Shown piece by piece: positions 21,861-32,227 of a stretch of DNA of 64,000 nucleotides (its first letter is position 1; every line of letters begins with the position of its first letter). The position numbers and the translations under genes were made by a program. The DNA is from Pseudevernia furfuracea (taxonomy: Eukaryota; Ascomycota; Lecanoromycetes; Lecanorales; Parmeliaceae), in contig JAIUPT010000010.1 of assembly GCA_022315425.1 (NCBI GenBank), positions 248,001 through 312,000 on the forward strand, read 5' to 3'. The notes beneath the pieces are model-generated. The model was not told where the DNA came from. It saw only the letters and a list, made by a program, of their open reading frames with translations, and made no database searches.

Positions 21861-22961
21861 ATGCCTCTCGGAGACGTTGTCGCTCCGGGTTCCGAAGACA
21901 ACTTTCGATTCCGTATGGCCCAGATCTGCAGGGATGTGAGTGAAGAAGAAGAACACATCCAGGCGCGGGACGACTATTACGCGTTCCACCCGGGAGCCAA
22001 TCGCAAGTCCTGGAGACAGCATCTGGAGGATCTTGCGGACGAAGAGTATGACGAAACAAGGGAGGCTGAGATCGTTGCTGGGAGTCGGTGTGGGCGTCCC
22101 CACTCACCTTCGGGTCCTCGTCGCGCGGATCAGAGTGGACCTTACATGTCTGCATCATCGCCCATCGATGGAGGTGATTTCTCCTACGACCAGGGTCGTC
22201 GGGATAGCGAGGGTAGGCGTCACGACGAAGAGGATCTCGCAGATCAACTGGGTTACATTTACGTTGGTGGCCGTCCAAGCCAGCGCGGTGCTGAGCCACC
22301 GGAGTACGGGACCGTGGTCTCTCGTCAAGGCAACCTGTCTGATGAAGAACGTAGGCCTGATGAGTCGGAACATGTGTATAGCGACCGCCGTGGTGCACGG
22401 GTAGGCCGTCCTCACAAGCATGGGGAACTGTGTACATTCGAGGCGCATCTGGACCGTCTCCGCGATGGCGACAGTTGTACCGTCTGTTGTTGTGGGCAAA
22501 AGTATGTCCGCCGGGAACAGCAGCCAGGTTACGGGAACAAGTCTCGGTTGGATGGGGGTTTTGGCGACGGTTTCAATCCCAGTGCACGCGAACAAGGTGG
22601 CAAGACCGCCACGACAGGCCATCCAGATATCACTGACACTAGTCTGCCGCCAGCTGCCCCGTTTGATATCAACGTAAGTCGAAGTAATTCCCAACATGGA
22701 CCCCAGCCTTTCTCTCACCCAGATCGCGGACAATGTTGTCTGGCAGGTGGGCGTTATAATGCCGGTGTACGAGCATTGCGGTCACCAGACCCATCTCAGC
22801 CTCCTCCTCCTGCCAATGATGGACAGGGCCATCCTTCGAAGGGCCGTTACAATACGGGTGTGCGAGCTCCACGGTCCCCTATTCAGGCCAAGGATGGACA
22901 AGCTCATACTTCGAACGGTCGCTACGACATGGGCGTACGGGCTCCCACATTCCTAAGATGA
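21861..22961 (+). CDS. Intrinsically disordered charged protein with C-terminal GRY..GVRAP repeats
   Basis: 366 residues in one frame from ATG at 21861. The N-terminal 60 residues are acidic and helical (QICRDVSEEEEHIQARDD, HLEDLADEEYDE). The rest is rich in Gly, Arg, Asp, Ser and Pro. Near the middle is a short Cys cluster (CTVCCCGQKY). The C-terminus has three repeats about 25-30 residues apart: GRYNAGVRALRSP, GRYNTGVRAPRSP and GRYDMGVRAP. No known domain, signal peptide or membrane segment. A GTAAGT..CCAG stretch of 33 nt at 22674-22706 is in frame and too short for a normal intron, so I read through it. The true 3' end may continue through an intron into a Ser/Gln-rich frame after 23010. 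First member of the disordered-protein array. Confidence 0.6.
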   Translation: MPLGDVVAPGSEDNFRFRMAQICRDVSEEEEHIQARDDYYAFHPGANRKSWRQHLEDLADEEYDETREAEIVAGSRCGRPHSPSGPRRADQSGPYMSASSPIDGGDFSYDQGRRDSEGRRHDEEDLADQLGYIYVGGRPSQRGAEPPEYGTVVSRQGNLSDEERRPDESEHVYSDRRGARVGRPHKHGELCTFEAHLDRLRDGDSCTVCCCGQKYVRREQQPGYGNKSRLDGGFGDGFNPSAREQGGKTATTGHPDITDTSLPPAAPFDINVSRSNSQHGPQPFSHPDRGQCCLAGGRYNAGVRALRSPDPSQPPPPANDGQGHPSKGRYNTGVRAPRSPIQAKDGQAHTSNGRYDMGVRAPTFLR

Positions 22962-23987
22962 GCCATGTCGAAAGCGTGACATCGGCGCAGATGGAGCCCT
23001 TGAGATACCGCCGACCGCATGTCGTTACTTCCGTCGGTCGCTAGCTATGCGGAAGTCAGCGAGAAACAAGTATCTGTAAATCAACCGCCTACCCAGCTAT
23101 CGACGTGCGGACAGGCCTCAGGTAGTCTTACCCTTGGGGGGATTGCAACGTAGGTCACAGAGGGCGTATGGGCTACATCAAGACCTGGACCAGTCAGACA
23201 GGAATTCGAGGGCAGGGACAGAGTCCAAGGATATCTAGTTGCAGCGGGGGAGCTCCCAATCTACACAGGTGCTTTAATCACTGCTGTACTCGGAAAGTCC
23301 GAGGTCCGACCGTAGACCTGTTCATGTCATCACTGCTGCTCTGCTTGTCAGATATAGGTTGGAACCATTGATGATTGCCTCGCTTGAGCGGAAGTATCGG
23401 AAGGGCCGTAGGATCAACCAGATCTAGAGTAATTGTCGTACAATCTGGACGATTTCAGATGGTTGTTGATCTCCAAGCAACACTTAAGTACTATAAAACA
23501 AACTTGGAAAAGGTTTCAGGTCTTTTCGATGCTGAATGCTGCGCTTATATTTCATCACGCTGGAAGTCCATTCTTCGCCAATCCTTGCAGTCTAACGATC
23601 TTCGTAATGGTTGTCATTCTCATGAGGGGATTGATCGGAGTAATCGCTATGGTCAGAAGGCCTTCGATCGTTTGAATACCGCACTTAGAAGTTGCTAGCG
23701 TTGAGAGTTTTAGAGGCTGGAAGTCGTTGGCCCGGACTCCGGAATCCAGCTTAGGACTTCTTAGAAGACTCCAAAGTCCAGTCAAGAAAATCTCAGAAGT
23801 CCGAAAGTCGACGGAGACATTTCTGCTCGTGTATATAGACTGGAGTGTGTGCCGCCTGCACACCTTTTCCTCCTCACGTTCTTCTACAGTAGTCAACACA
23901 GTCATTGTTCATAGCTATAGCGATTAGCCCTATATCGGCTTTGATTATCTCGCTGCCCGAGACCTATGGTTCCAACCAGATTCAAAC
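22962..23987. other. Intergenic region
   Basis: A short frame from about 23020 to 23155 (SYAEVSEKQVSVNQPPTQ) could be a 3' exon of the previous gene. Otherwise I see no gene or repeat. Confidence 0.35.
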
Positions 23988-25069
23988 ATGGTCGTACAAG
24001 AGCACGAGTCTCTAATCGACAGTATAGGCGGTCCCGATTTCTCACCCAAATCGGACAGGCCCGGCAAAAAACCACAGACAACTCCCTCGCCAACGTCCGA
24101 ATCTTTGACGGTACCCAAATCGGCAAGCCGAACTTTCTTGATTATCGACGGTGACAAAATTGGCACCTTTCCCCACGACGCCCGGGGCGCCCGCGTTATT
24201 GACTGTAAAGGCGGCATTTTGATCCCCGGCCTCCTCGATTGTCATGTCTAGCTCGATTGGAAAGAATCCCTCAGACAGCTCGGTCAACACGGCGTGGCCG
24301 CCCGAGGGAAAAGTCCCCGCCCCCGATGCCCCGCGTCTTTTTGTTGCCAACCGTGACGTCGCCGACTATATCAAGAAGATCGCGGACTTTCCAACTGAGG
24401 ACAAGAAAGAACCAAGCGGTTTCAAAAAACATGGCGGCGTCAATCAACCCTCCATGAACGCGCTCGTCGCTGCAGCGAATCAGTATGAAAAACTCACCAG
24501 CGCACGCGATATGACGCCCCCAAGGCTCATAACGGCGCTCGATGCTAGCGTCGATATCGTGACACACGCTCCGCTCGCATTGATGCCTCACCGCGACAAA
24601 GAAGAACACTGCGCTATCGCGCGTATGGCGACAAAAAACCTTATCTGCGTGCCTACGTTGACGATGATGGTACTTAGGTACTCACAAGAAAACAAGCGTC
24701 GGAGAATACCTGGACGCGGAAACTGCCGTTAAAAAAAAGGCGTAACCTCGGTGTACCTAGTCTTGCAGGCACAGACTGCAACGAGGTTCATGGTGTGTCC
24801 TCATAAGCCTAGGTTTGGCGAGAAGTTTACATCATGAACGAGAGCTGCTAGTAGAGGCGGGGTTTTTCTCGTTCGCAGGCGTTGGAATCGGCGACGAGGC
24901 TGCCGGGGCAGGATTTCAAGATGATACCTGATCGTGGCACTATTGAGCCAGTGAAGTGGGTGGATTTGGTGCCCTTGAGTGGGGAATCCTGGTGAATATT
25001 AAGCATACGATGTCTATTCAGAGGGTCTGGTTGGCGAGGCAGAGGTTTGATCCGTCTGCTGCTGCTTGA
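23988..25069 (+). pseudogene. Decayed amidohydrolase (imidazolonepropionase-like) gene
   Basis: Parts of a metal-dependent amidohydrolase appear in order in shifting frames: NVRIFDGTQIGKP (about 24093), then FLIIDGDKIG and GGILIPGLLDCHV, where the HxH metal motif is broken by a TAG. Next come DYIKKIADFP, NALVAAANQYEKL, ASVDIVTHAPL, ARMATKNLICVPTLTMM, a truncated LAGTDCNEVHGV, a remnant of ELLVEAGF, and the C-terminal NIKHTMSIQRVWLARQRFDPS ending at a TGA at 25067-25069. The order matches the family's beta-alpha barrel followed by the C-terminal beta cap. At least four frame changes and several stops make it non-functional. Intact relatives hydrolyse C-N bonds of cyclic amides or dipeptides. 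Confidence 0.75.
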
Positions 25070-26355
25070 ACAATTGAGCATTCACAGCGCTTTGATAATA
25101 TCTTTAATGGCTTGGAATATGTTTGTAAAGTTCGCTGTGTAGGGGCTTAGCACTAATGATGGCTCGGTTGCTTCGCTCCATGGGACGTCTACCAAAGCTT
25201 TACACTGCAGGAAATCTGAACTGTTGGAATTCAGCCAATCATAGGCCATTCCACCCGCACTAGCGTGTCTTTAGCGCGACACTAGTGGGCGACTCTTACC
25301 TTACCTACCTTACCTAATTAAATACTACTCCAGACTCTTCTTTCTTAACAACTACATAGCATATGATGTCAAAATTTGGGTTCTCAGCTATGACCTCTGC
25401 GCATGTCGGCTATATCACCAAAGTTCTATGGGGTCAAAGACGTCCTCCAGGAGATTCTGAGATAGAATAATTCAAGCATTCTACACATCACATACCTGAA
25501 TCTTGACATATAATAGAGTCATTCAATTGTTACTTAGTTCGAGACCTCATATCCTTCGTATATTCCAACATGAACAGAATCATTGGGGCCAATGTCAGCG
25601 AATACGGCCATCCTGTCATCAGTTATATAAAATTCGACGAAACACTGAGGGTCCAAAATTTTATCCCTATTGGGTAAAAGAGCGTAAGGTAGTGGGTAGG
25701 TAGTTCCTTCTATTGCTGACTTTTGGCCTCCCGCAGTGGATCGGCAGAAAGCGCCACTGGTGCCACCGGAGTCTATGGGTGGGGCGTGGCTTTGTTCCAA
25801 CAGCGGGCAGGCAATTTTGATGAGTACTAGCGGCGTGGACGCTCAGAACTTGTACAGTCATGGCGCTTGTTAATTGAGCGAAGTTGCACAGATCCGAAGC
25901 TTCTTATTGCAGGACCTTCCATGTGCGGAAAAGAAGGTCTCGGCTGGGGATGCCTGTGCTGATTTGAGAGAATGGTTTGAGCGCTTTTGAGCCAGATTCC
26001 ATAAGGCAGGGACTTGTCATGGATCCGCGACGAGTCAATCAGAAGCTTGCAGTTCATCAGGTGTTTCTCTCTATGGGTCACATTGGATGAAATATGGTGT
26101 TGTCGTGGCGGAGGCAGTGTGGGTTCGAATCGGTGTCGAATTCCTGCCTCTCATGAAACCTTCTCCCCCCCCTCCCCCCCAACCCCTGGGAGGTTAGCAT
26201 ATAAAGGATCTATCTCTCCAGTCTCAAATCATCCGATCTCAGACAGATACAAACACCACCCGGCTTACAGTCATCTGCGATCATCATCTTGAAAAGTAAC
26301 GCCGTCATCTCTCTCTAGATCACTACTCCCGAGCGAGGCGATCAGTATTCCCAGG
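25070..26355. other. Intergenic region, upstream of secreted-protein gene
   Basis: No gene supported. It contains TTACC/TACCT-type short repeats near 25300-25320 and an imperfect palindrome near 25256-25295. The right end holds a C-rich tract (26165-26180) and a TATA box. Confidence 0.4.
26200..26206 (+). promoter_or_regulatory. TATA box of the secreted Cys-rich protein gene
   Basis: TATAAAG, 150 bp before the ATG at 26356, follows a pyrimidine tract and precedes a C/T/A-rich leader. Position and sequence fit; not proven. Confidence 0.45.
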
Positions 26356-26751
26356 ATGAAGGCAACATGCATCATCGTATGGGTTTGCAGTATTTTCGGC
26401 ACAGCAAAGGCATCTCTCCCGGCTGAAGCCGATCCGCCTACACCCTGCAAGGAAGCATGCATGCTATACTGCAATGGTACAAATGGGGACATCTGGGATA
26501 CAAACGCCCCATGTAAGGCCAAATCCCTTTCTGCAGTTCTTTTTCTACAACCCTGACTTTGGTAGGCGAGGGTGAACCAGAATGGATATGTTATACTCCT
26601 CCCGGGGGTCAATATCCAGCGCTCGAAATGAACGGAAAGTGTATTTTCCCCTACGAAGACTGTCCAGAGGAGGCTCATTTGAAGGACCAATGTGAGTGTT
26701 TCGCTTTACCCTGCATACATGCTTTGCATCACTGATGCGTTTTAAGGTTGA
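26356..26751 (+). CDS. Small secreted cysteine-rich protein (effector-like), three exons
   Basis: Exons 26356-26512, 26566-26691 and 26747-26751 are joined across introns of 53 and 55 nt (GTAAGG..GGTAG and GTGAGT..TTAAG, the second with an ACTGATG branch). Both junctions split a TGT/TGC codon, and the last exon adds only the final Cys and the stop. The product is 95 residues: a signal peptide (MKATCIIVWVCSIFGTAKAS) and a mature chain with eight cysteines in CKEACMLYC, NAPCE, EWICY, NGKCIF, YEDCPE and KDQC. An even cysteine number and small size suggest a disulfide-stabilised apoplastic protein. It is not a CFEM or hydrophobin pattern. An effector role is inferred only from this shape. Confidence 0.75.
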
Positions 26752-27149
26752 ACTGAGTGACATCGACGGGGAAAATTGGGTGCACAAACAAAGCTCAGAA
26801 GCGTAAGGATTGCGCAGTTGCAGAGGGAAATGTACCTCCAAATAATATAATATAATACACTCGAGCTGTCCATCTCTTGAAACCTTGGTGTCTTTCGCTA
26901 GCAAATCAATTTCTCTCACTCAGGCTGATGGCCTAAAGTTCTCCTATTTCAGATGGTAATCTCCTGAAGGCTCTGAGCGCCGAGGATGGTCGACTTTTCC
27001 ACAGACTTTTTACTCGTAGAAACAGCGGAATGCCAAGACTTGATAATATAAGTCGCTACTCCGTACAGAGCGCATATCGGGCATGGATTCGTGTCATGTT
27101 CGTGTCATTCGGAAGGCCACAAATACCATCATCCAGAGCATATTCTTTC
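26752..27149. other. Intergenic, 3' of the secreted-protein gene
   Basis: About 400 bp without a supported gene; short frames only. Confidence 0.35.
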
Positions 27150-27341
27150 CTCTTCATTCCAGTTTATCTCTTTCAGAGGCATAGCATTCTTTGTCTCGTT
27201 CGCCCGCGCCTGTTACATGTAAATAGCTTCATTTTTCACTCCAGGTCTGTACCAGGTCTGTACTTCTACAAGCATAAGAGTTTCCTAGCGCTAAGATACG
27301 AGAATATGCCTCTTCAGGCCTCTCCCAATTCGCTGCCCTGA
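27150..27341. repeat. Dispersed repeat, copy 1 (about 190 bp)
   Basis: This stretch resembles 31827-32031 in the same orientation. Shared blocks include ATCTCTTTCAGAG, CATAGCATTCTTT-type, TTTTTCACTCCAGGTCT, CTTCTACAAGCAT and CTAGCGCT. The copies differ by small indels. No terminal repeats or coding function recognised. Confidence 0.65.
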
Positions 27342-28173
27342 TGTTGAACAGCTCAATCATATATATTCAGCTATTTGAGTGCATACATGACGATATGAGA
27401 ACACTGAATTTTGGATTTTTGTAACATAAAGAGTATTTACCATTTACTTCAACCAACTGTTTCCTCGCTGATTGCCGAATTGTTTGTTCTTTCTGTTTAG
27501 ATTCTCCCTTTATTTCCGTTGAGTTGTGTGACCTCTATTAATGTTGATTGAAGCATCCAACAGCTTTGCCCTGGACTAGGTAATTAGGCACGTCTTACGA
27601 ATTGTCAGAAAGCTCACGGGTGGATTGAAAATCGACTCAAGTCGAGTTGCAGACCGATAAACAAGGTGCCACTGCTGCGCTTGGAATCACAACAGGATAA
27701 AGAGTCATCAGTGTCCTGGGCCCTTTTCAACAAGCTACCGAGCTCTTGGAATTTTTAGCTCAAGCATGAATATTAGGAATTGCCGCACGTTGAATTGGGT
27801 TCTGAAGCCATCATAGTTGGGTAGATACTCTGTCTCATTGATCAAACGCCTCCAAGATGCATATTTAGACACACTCTTTTTGCGCGTTGACATGACATTC
27901 TCAACACTAATTCTCTTCTTCACTCTTTCCACTGATGACTCACGCGAGACAACACCGGTATCTTGTGCTATAAAATCTTAGATCACGCCTAGGACTTCTC
28001 TTCTCTACAATCTTCCTGACTTAATATTCACAGTCACCACTACTGTCCTCCCCATCAAAGTCTTTCCAGTACCTTTTCACAGACTTCAAATTTACTCAAA
28101 CATACTCCAGTAAGTACTTTACAAGAACATATGGATTCTAGGAAAACACACTGACCTTCCCAGCTGCTTCATA
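27342..28173. other. Intergenic region with promoter and 5' leader intron of next gene
   Basis: Contains the TATA box at 27969 and a likely leader intron from about 28112 (AGTAAGTAC) to 28163 (CCCAG, preceded by CTGACC), just before the ATG at 28174. Confidence 0.45.
27969..27975 (+). promoter_or_regulatory. TATA box upstream of the 28174 gene
   Basis: TATAAAA, about 200 bp upstream of the ATG with a C/T-rich leader and a leader intron between. Confidence 0.5.
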
Positions 28174-29154
28174 ATGGCTCAACAGAATCTTCACCAAGCT
28201 CGGCCCTTTATGGCCAAGGAAACATTTGACCAAGTCTCAGCGGTGATGTGGGGTCATAATGCTCTTGACTACCAACACAACTACGTCAATCTACGAGCAC
28301 ATTGGGAGGACTCGGAGATCCGTGAGGAAGCTATCTATTTCGCGGGTTTGGCCTGTGGGCTCCGTCTCGGAGCTGCGAAAAACCAAAGCCAGCCTCTCAT
28401 GAACCAGAATGGTTCTCCAGACCACCCCATTGTCTTCATCAACGGGGACTACTATCAACCCGTAAATTCTGGTCAACAAGGTCATCCTGCGTTTGAAAAG
28501 CACGGCGCTGTCGGTGCAGCATTTCAATCTCGAAGAGCGCCCCAACCTCAACCCAGTCACCAACCTGGTACAACTTTCGCTCATCCGATGCCAATCCCAG
28601 CTCCTCCATCCCACGCTTCGTCAAGTGCATACGGGCCTGCTTCTCAGTATAAAACATACGCCAACTACAACCACATTAATTACCCTGGAAATAGTCCATA
28701 CATGCTGGCACCGTCTCGAGCGAGCGTGGGGCTGCCTGTCCACGAATCCGAATCACCTAACACGGCTACTGGCTCCGCCGGCGCACGACAACTACCGAAT
28801 CCTGCTGCAGCTAAAGGCGAGGGTCAGGGGGACGCGGGACTTTTTGGTATACCATCAGCTCCTGATGGAAAGACTCTTTCCATTCCCCTTACTGACGGTG
28901 GGGCATCCCCATCTCCCGCCGAGTTGCCTCTACAATCTCGGGCATTGCAGCCGGCGGCAGCAGCTCGCAACACAATTAACACTCTCTACCCTACCGTGGA
29001 AGAGCAGCCTGAAGATAGCGCTGAGGAAGAATATGACAGAGTTTGCGCACAATCCACTCAAGAGGAGATCAGCGGTGAAGGACTCTCAGATATGGAAAAT
29101 TCCACTCAAGAGGAGATCAGCGATGAAGAACTCTCAGATATGGTAGATTGGTAG
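28174..29154 (+). CDS. Disordered protein with short folded N-terminal domain and acidic repeat tail
   Basis: 326 residues, no intron in the coding part, start in good context (CATAATGGC). Residues 1-75 look folded (ETFDQVSAVMWGHNALDYQ, IREEAIYFAGLACGLRLG). Residues 80-280 are Pro/Ser/Gln/Ala-rich and disordered with many Tyr and His (YKTYANYNHINYPGNSPY). The C-terminus has two copies of an acidic unit, STQEEISGEGLSDMEN and STQEEISDEELSDMVDW. No known domain, signal or membrane segment. The gene stands between the secreted-protein gene and a membrane protein gene; I recognise no family. Confidence 0.7.
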   Translation: MAQQNLHQARPFMAKETFDQVSAVMWGHNALDYQHNYVNLRAHWEDSEIREEAIYFAGLACGLRLGAAKNQSQPLMNQNGSPDHPIVFINGDYYQPVNSGQQGHPAFEKHGAVGAAFQSRRAPQPQPSHQPGTTFAHPMPIPAPPSHASSSAYGPASQYKTYANYNHINYPGNSPYMLAPSRASVGLPVHESESPNTATGSAGARQLPNPAAAKGEGQGDAGLFGIPSAPDGKTLSIPLTDGGASPSPAELPLQSRALQPAAAARNTINTLYPTVEEQPEDSAEEEYDRVCAQSTQEEISGEGLSDMENSTQEEISDEELSDMVDW

Positions 29155-30168
29155 AAGAAGTGAGGAAACTGGGAGATGTCGGTGGATAGTGACCGCGAAA
29201 GGCATTCATGACGCCCCTTAGCTAGAATGGCAACTCACGGCCGCAAGCATGCTCCATGTTCACCCAACTGTAATTTATTTAGTCTTGTGACACAATGACA
29301 TTGATTCCAGAACCTCTAGATGAACGAAGTGCTGCTTTCAAGAAACCTGTGCTCAGCGTCTGTTTAGTTTGGAAGACGCTGAGGTAGTACTAGGATAGCG
29401 CTGCAACGGATTATTGTACTTGCATCTGGATTAGGGTCTTCGACTCCTGGGTCGATCTATACAGCACTTTTGTTCCTTGAGAATTTGTTGACAAACTTTC
29501 GTTTCTTTTACGCTGGCTCCTTTTTTGGCAATGGAACATGTGAATTGCAAACTTCCTAAGCTGGTGGATTACTCTAGCAAGCCTGCTTGTCTTCATGTGG
29601 CTCTGTTCATGTTTTACACCTGGCGTAGATGTTTGTGTTCAGCAACAGAGTACCGGTCTCTTCTATCGGTCTCCCTTTGAGCCGAATATGTTTCACTTCC
29701 GGCCCCTTTTCCATGTCTCATTGTTGTTACTGAGCTTTAAATATCGTAGTCTTATTTCTTCTTGTAGAAAACGTAAAGGAGTTGTTTTCGAAATAGAGGT
29801 CGCTCTATTACCAATTATAACAGTCGTGTTTCATCAAGTTTGTGTCGTTTCCTGAAGGTTGCCATGTTTTATTAGACAGTTGTTAGATGGTGGACGGGCA
29901 CATATGGAGCATGTATGTGGTTGCTTATGTCTAATTCTGCCTTTTTTTTTTGGAGGGGGGGGGGCTATTTTCCCACCCTACCCTTCATCACTTCACTTCA
30001 ATTAAAATGAATCAATTTTATTGAGCTTAAATGACCCGTAGTAACAAATGTATAAAGTCTCTTTCTAAACATACTATGTCATGGTTCCAGGCTCGATGGG
30101 ATAGTCCTTACCAAGCGACGATGATCTCAGATAGCCTCTACCAAGGTAGTTGATGAGGCAATCCTAGA
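29155..30168. other. Intergenic region between convergent genes
   Basis: About 1 kb, A/T-rich, with a T10 then G-rich tract near 29941-29965. No supported gene. Confidence 0.45.
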
Positions 30169-31383
30169 TCAGAATTGCTGCATGATCGCAGATGCGAAGT
30201 CTAACAAGCAGTCGGGTGGGACATCAACAACAACGATGTGACGGCCCCTTCTCCGGGGTCTGGTCGACCAGTATTCAACCACTAGCCTACCGAATCCGGC
30301 GCTAGCAGTCAGCACCACCATGGCGCGGACAGCATCCGACGCAGGGATAAGAGTCATGCTAGCTAATAAAACAGTACCATAGGCGTAAAGAGTGAAACTA
30401 GTTATTGCCGTAAAGGTTTGAAAAACCCAGCGCAGAAAAGTGTCCCTTGGGCATCGAAGGATGATCAATGACCCTTTTACATAGGGAGATGGCCTTTCTG
30501 GGTGCGCCGCTGAGACTGCAGGTCTAGCTCGAAGGTGAATGGTGCGGATGTCAAAGAGCACGGAGCGACCTAACAGGTTGGCGAGACAAAGTAGCTGGCT
30601 TAGTCCAACCCATATCCCAATGTTGACCTTTATAGGACATGCAAAGGTCACAATGCCGTATTTCGTGATCTCATACACCTCATACCAGATCAGTGCTCCA
30701 AGAATAATCGCAATAAAGCTCAAAGAATAAGTATGCACCTTGCTCCTTTGCCACCATCGAAGAGGATTCGAAGTTCGAGGCATTGCATCTTTCAGGATAG
30801 ACAATGCCGCCTGTATACGAATGCCTTTCTCTCTCTGCTCTTCGAAGAACGTACCAGACGAGCGGATCGGACCATCCCCGAACCTTGAAATGAATGCCGT
30901 GGTAGAAGTAAGAGACAACGCGATAGCAAGAAATCCCGATTCATCGGCCATAGACGTGATCTCGTTGATACTGTTTGACATCAATCCCACGATAGTTGGA
31001 ATAAAGGCCAGAATGGACGCTCCCGCAGACCAGCGAGCTGTGAAGTCGCTAGGCACATTGTCTATAACACACTGAAGTATTTTGTAACATTGGGCCTTTT
31101 CGTTGGGTAATTGGCCTCGACATGCTTCAATGACGGATCTTCCGACAGCGTCGCGGCTGTCGAAAACCCGATAACATAAGGATGGCGTTCCGAAAGACAA
31201 GATGACGAAACAAAGCAAAAGTAGTACGGACATGCTTGTGTGGTTCAGGACAGTTAGACACGATGATGATGATGCTCCTTTTCCAGAATAATCAACGGCC
31301 ATATGCACGATGACGATCTGGCTGAGTCCACAGCTAAGGCCTATGTACCAGCCGCGGCAAGACTTGCCCGCATCACACCACAA
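30169..31383 (-). CDS. Multi-pass membrane protein of unknown function
   Basis: 404 residues in one frame on the minus strand; an internal ATG at residue 28 (MAVDYSGKG) could be the true start. Hydrophobic segments at about residues 51-70 (SVLLLLCFVILSFG), 120-140 (AGASILAFIPTIVGLM), 150-168, 222-240 (SLSFIAIILGALIWYEVYEI), 255-275, 335-355 and 365-382 suggest six or seven membrane spans. The segment before the second helix has paired Cys (CRGQLPNEKAQCYKILQC). A cytosolic basic patch (RPRRRGRH) precedes the C-terminus. It resembles the many lineage-specific fungal membrane proteins without assigned function. I do not recognise a transporter motif. Confidence 0.75.
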   Translation of the reverse strand: MWCDAGKSCRGWYIGLSCGLSQIVIVHMAVDYSGKGASSSSCLTVLNHTSMSVLLLLCFVILSFGTPSLCYRVFDSRDAVGRSVIEACRGQLPNEKAQCYKILQCVIDNVPSDFTARWSAGASILAFIPTIVGLMSNSINEITSMADESGFLAIALSLTSTTAFISRFGDGPIRSSGTFFEEQREKGIRIQAALSILKDAMPRTSNPLRWWQRSKVHTYSLSFIAIILGALIWYEVYEITKYGIVTFACPIKVNIGIWVGLSQLLCLANLLGRSVLFDIRTIHLRARPAVSAAHPERPSPYVKGSLIILRCPRDTFLRWVFQTFTAITSFTLYAYGTVLLASMTLIPASDAVRAMVVLTASAGFGRLVVEYWSTRPRRRGRHIVVVDVPPDCLLDFASAIMQQF

Positions 31384-31826
31384 CCCTCCACCCTGGAATG
31401 CGAAGTTCTATTGTACGAATCATAAGAAGCTTAAGGAAGTAGCACCCTGTTCTAAGAATCTCCAAGGCTTTTAGAAGATTATGATACCAGATATAAATTC
31501 TACTGGTTCGTCTTATCCGTCAACCGTACATGAAAGTGTCAAGATTCAAGTATGTGATGTGTAGGATGCTTGAATTATTCTACCTCAGGACTCCCCTGGA
31601 CCAATATTTGTATCCTTTCAACAGGTGGCTGGGAACCTTATTTGATAGCCGACAAGCGCAAAGTCATAGCTTGGCCCGGCTTGACAGGGGGTTAGTGGGC
31701 CTTAATCTCGCACTCGCGTATAGCATGTTGGTTGCATGCTATTTTTGGATTTGGTAGACGTGTCCTTTGCAGGGGACAGGTCTCATTTGGGAGCAGCATA
31801 AGTAGCTGCATTCCACCTGCGTTTGA

Positions 31827-32031
31827 CTCTTCATTCGAATTGATCTCTTTCAGAGCAATAGCATTCTTTCGTCCCGCCCACCCACACCTGTTTTTACATG
31901 TATTCACGGCGTTTCTACATGTATATAGCTTCGTTTTTCACTCCAGGTCTATGCTTCTACAAGCATGGGAGTTTTTCTAGCGCTGGGGTACGAGAACACG
32001 CCTGCTCAGGCCTCTGTTGGCTCAGAATCCT
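31827..32031. repeat. Dispersed repeat, copy 2 (about 205 bp)
   Basis: Diverged partner of 27150-27341, same orientation, with a local duplication of TTTTACATGTATT/TCTACATGTATA type near 31890-31925. Confidence 0.65.
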
Positions 32032-32179
32032 GGCGTTGGACGGCCCAATCACATCTACGAGTTCTGTATAGCCTCATGTTGCCCAGTTGAGTCTTTGTCA
32101 CGTGCGAATTAAGGACACTAATGAGAACCAAATTTTGACAGAAAGCTCAAATTTATGATTGGGCATTTTACTAGGGATG

Positions 32180-32227
32180 GGGCTCCTGGTTTGGCGGGCT
32201 CCTGGTTTGGCGGGCTCCTGGTTTAAC
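32180..32227. repeat. 16-bp tandem repeat, three copies
   Basis: GGGCTCCTGGTTTGGC is repeated twice exactly and a third time with two end changes. Confidence 0.95.

Noticed and set aside
25256..25295. Imperfect palindrome, considered as a terminator or MITE end
   Set aside because: The arms match poorly and no partner repeat or neighbouring transcript end supports a function.
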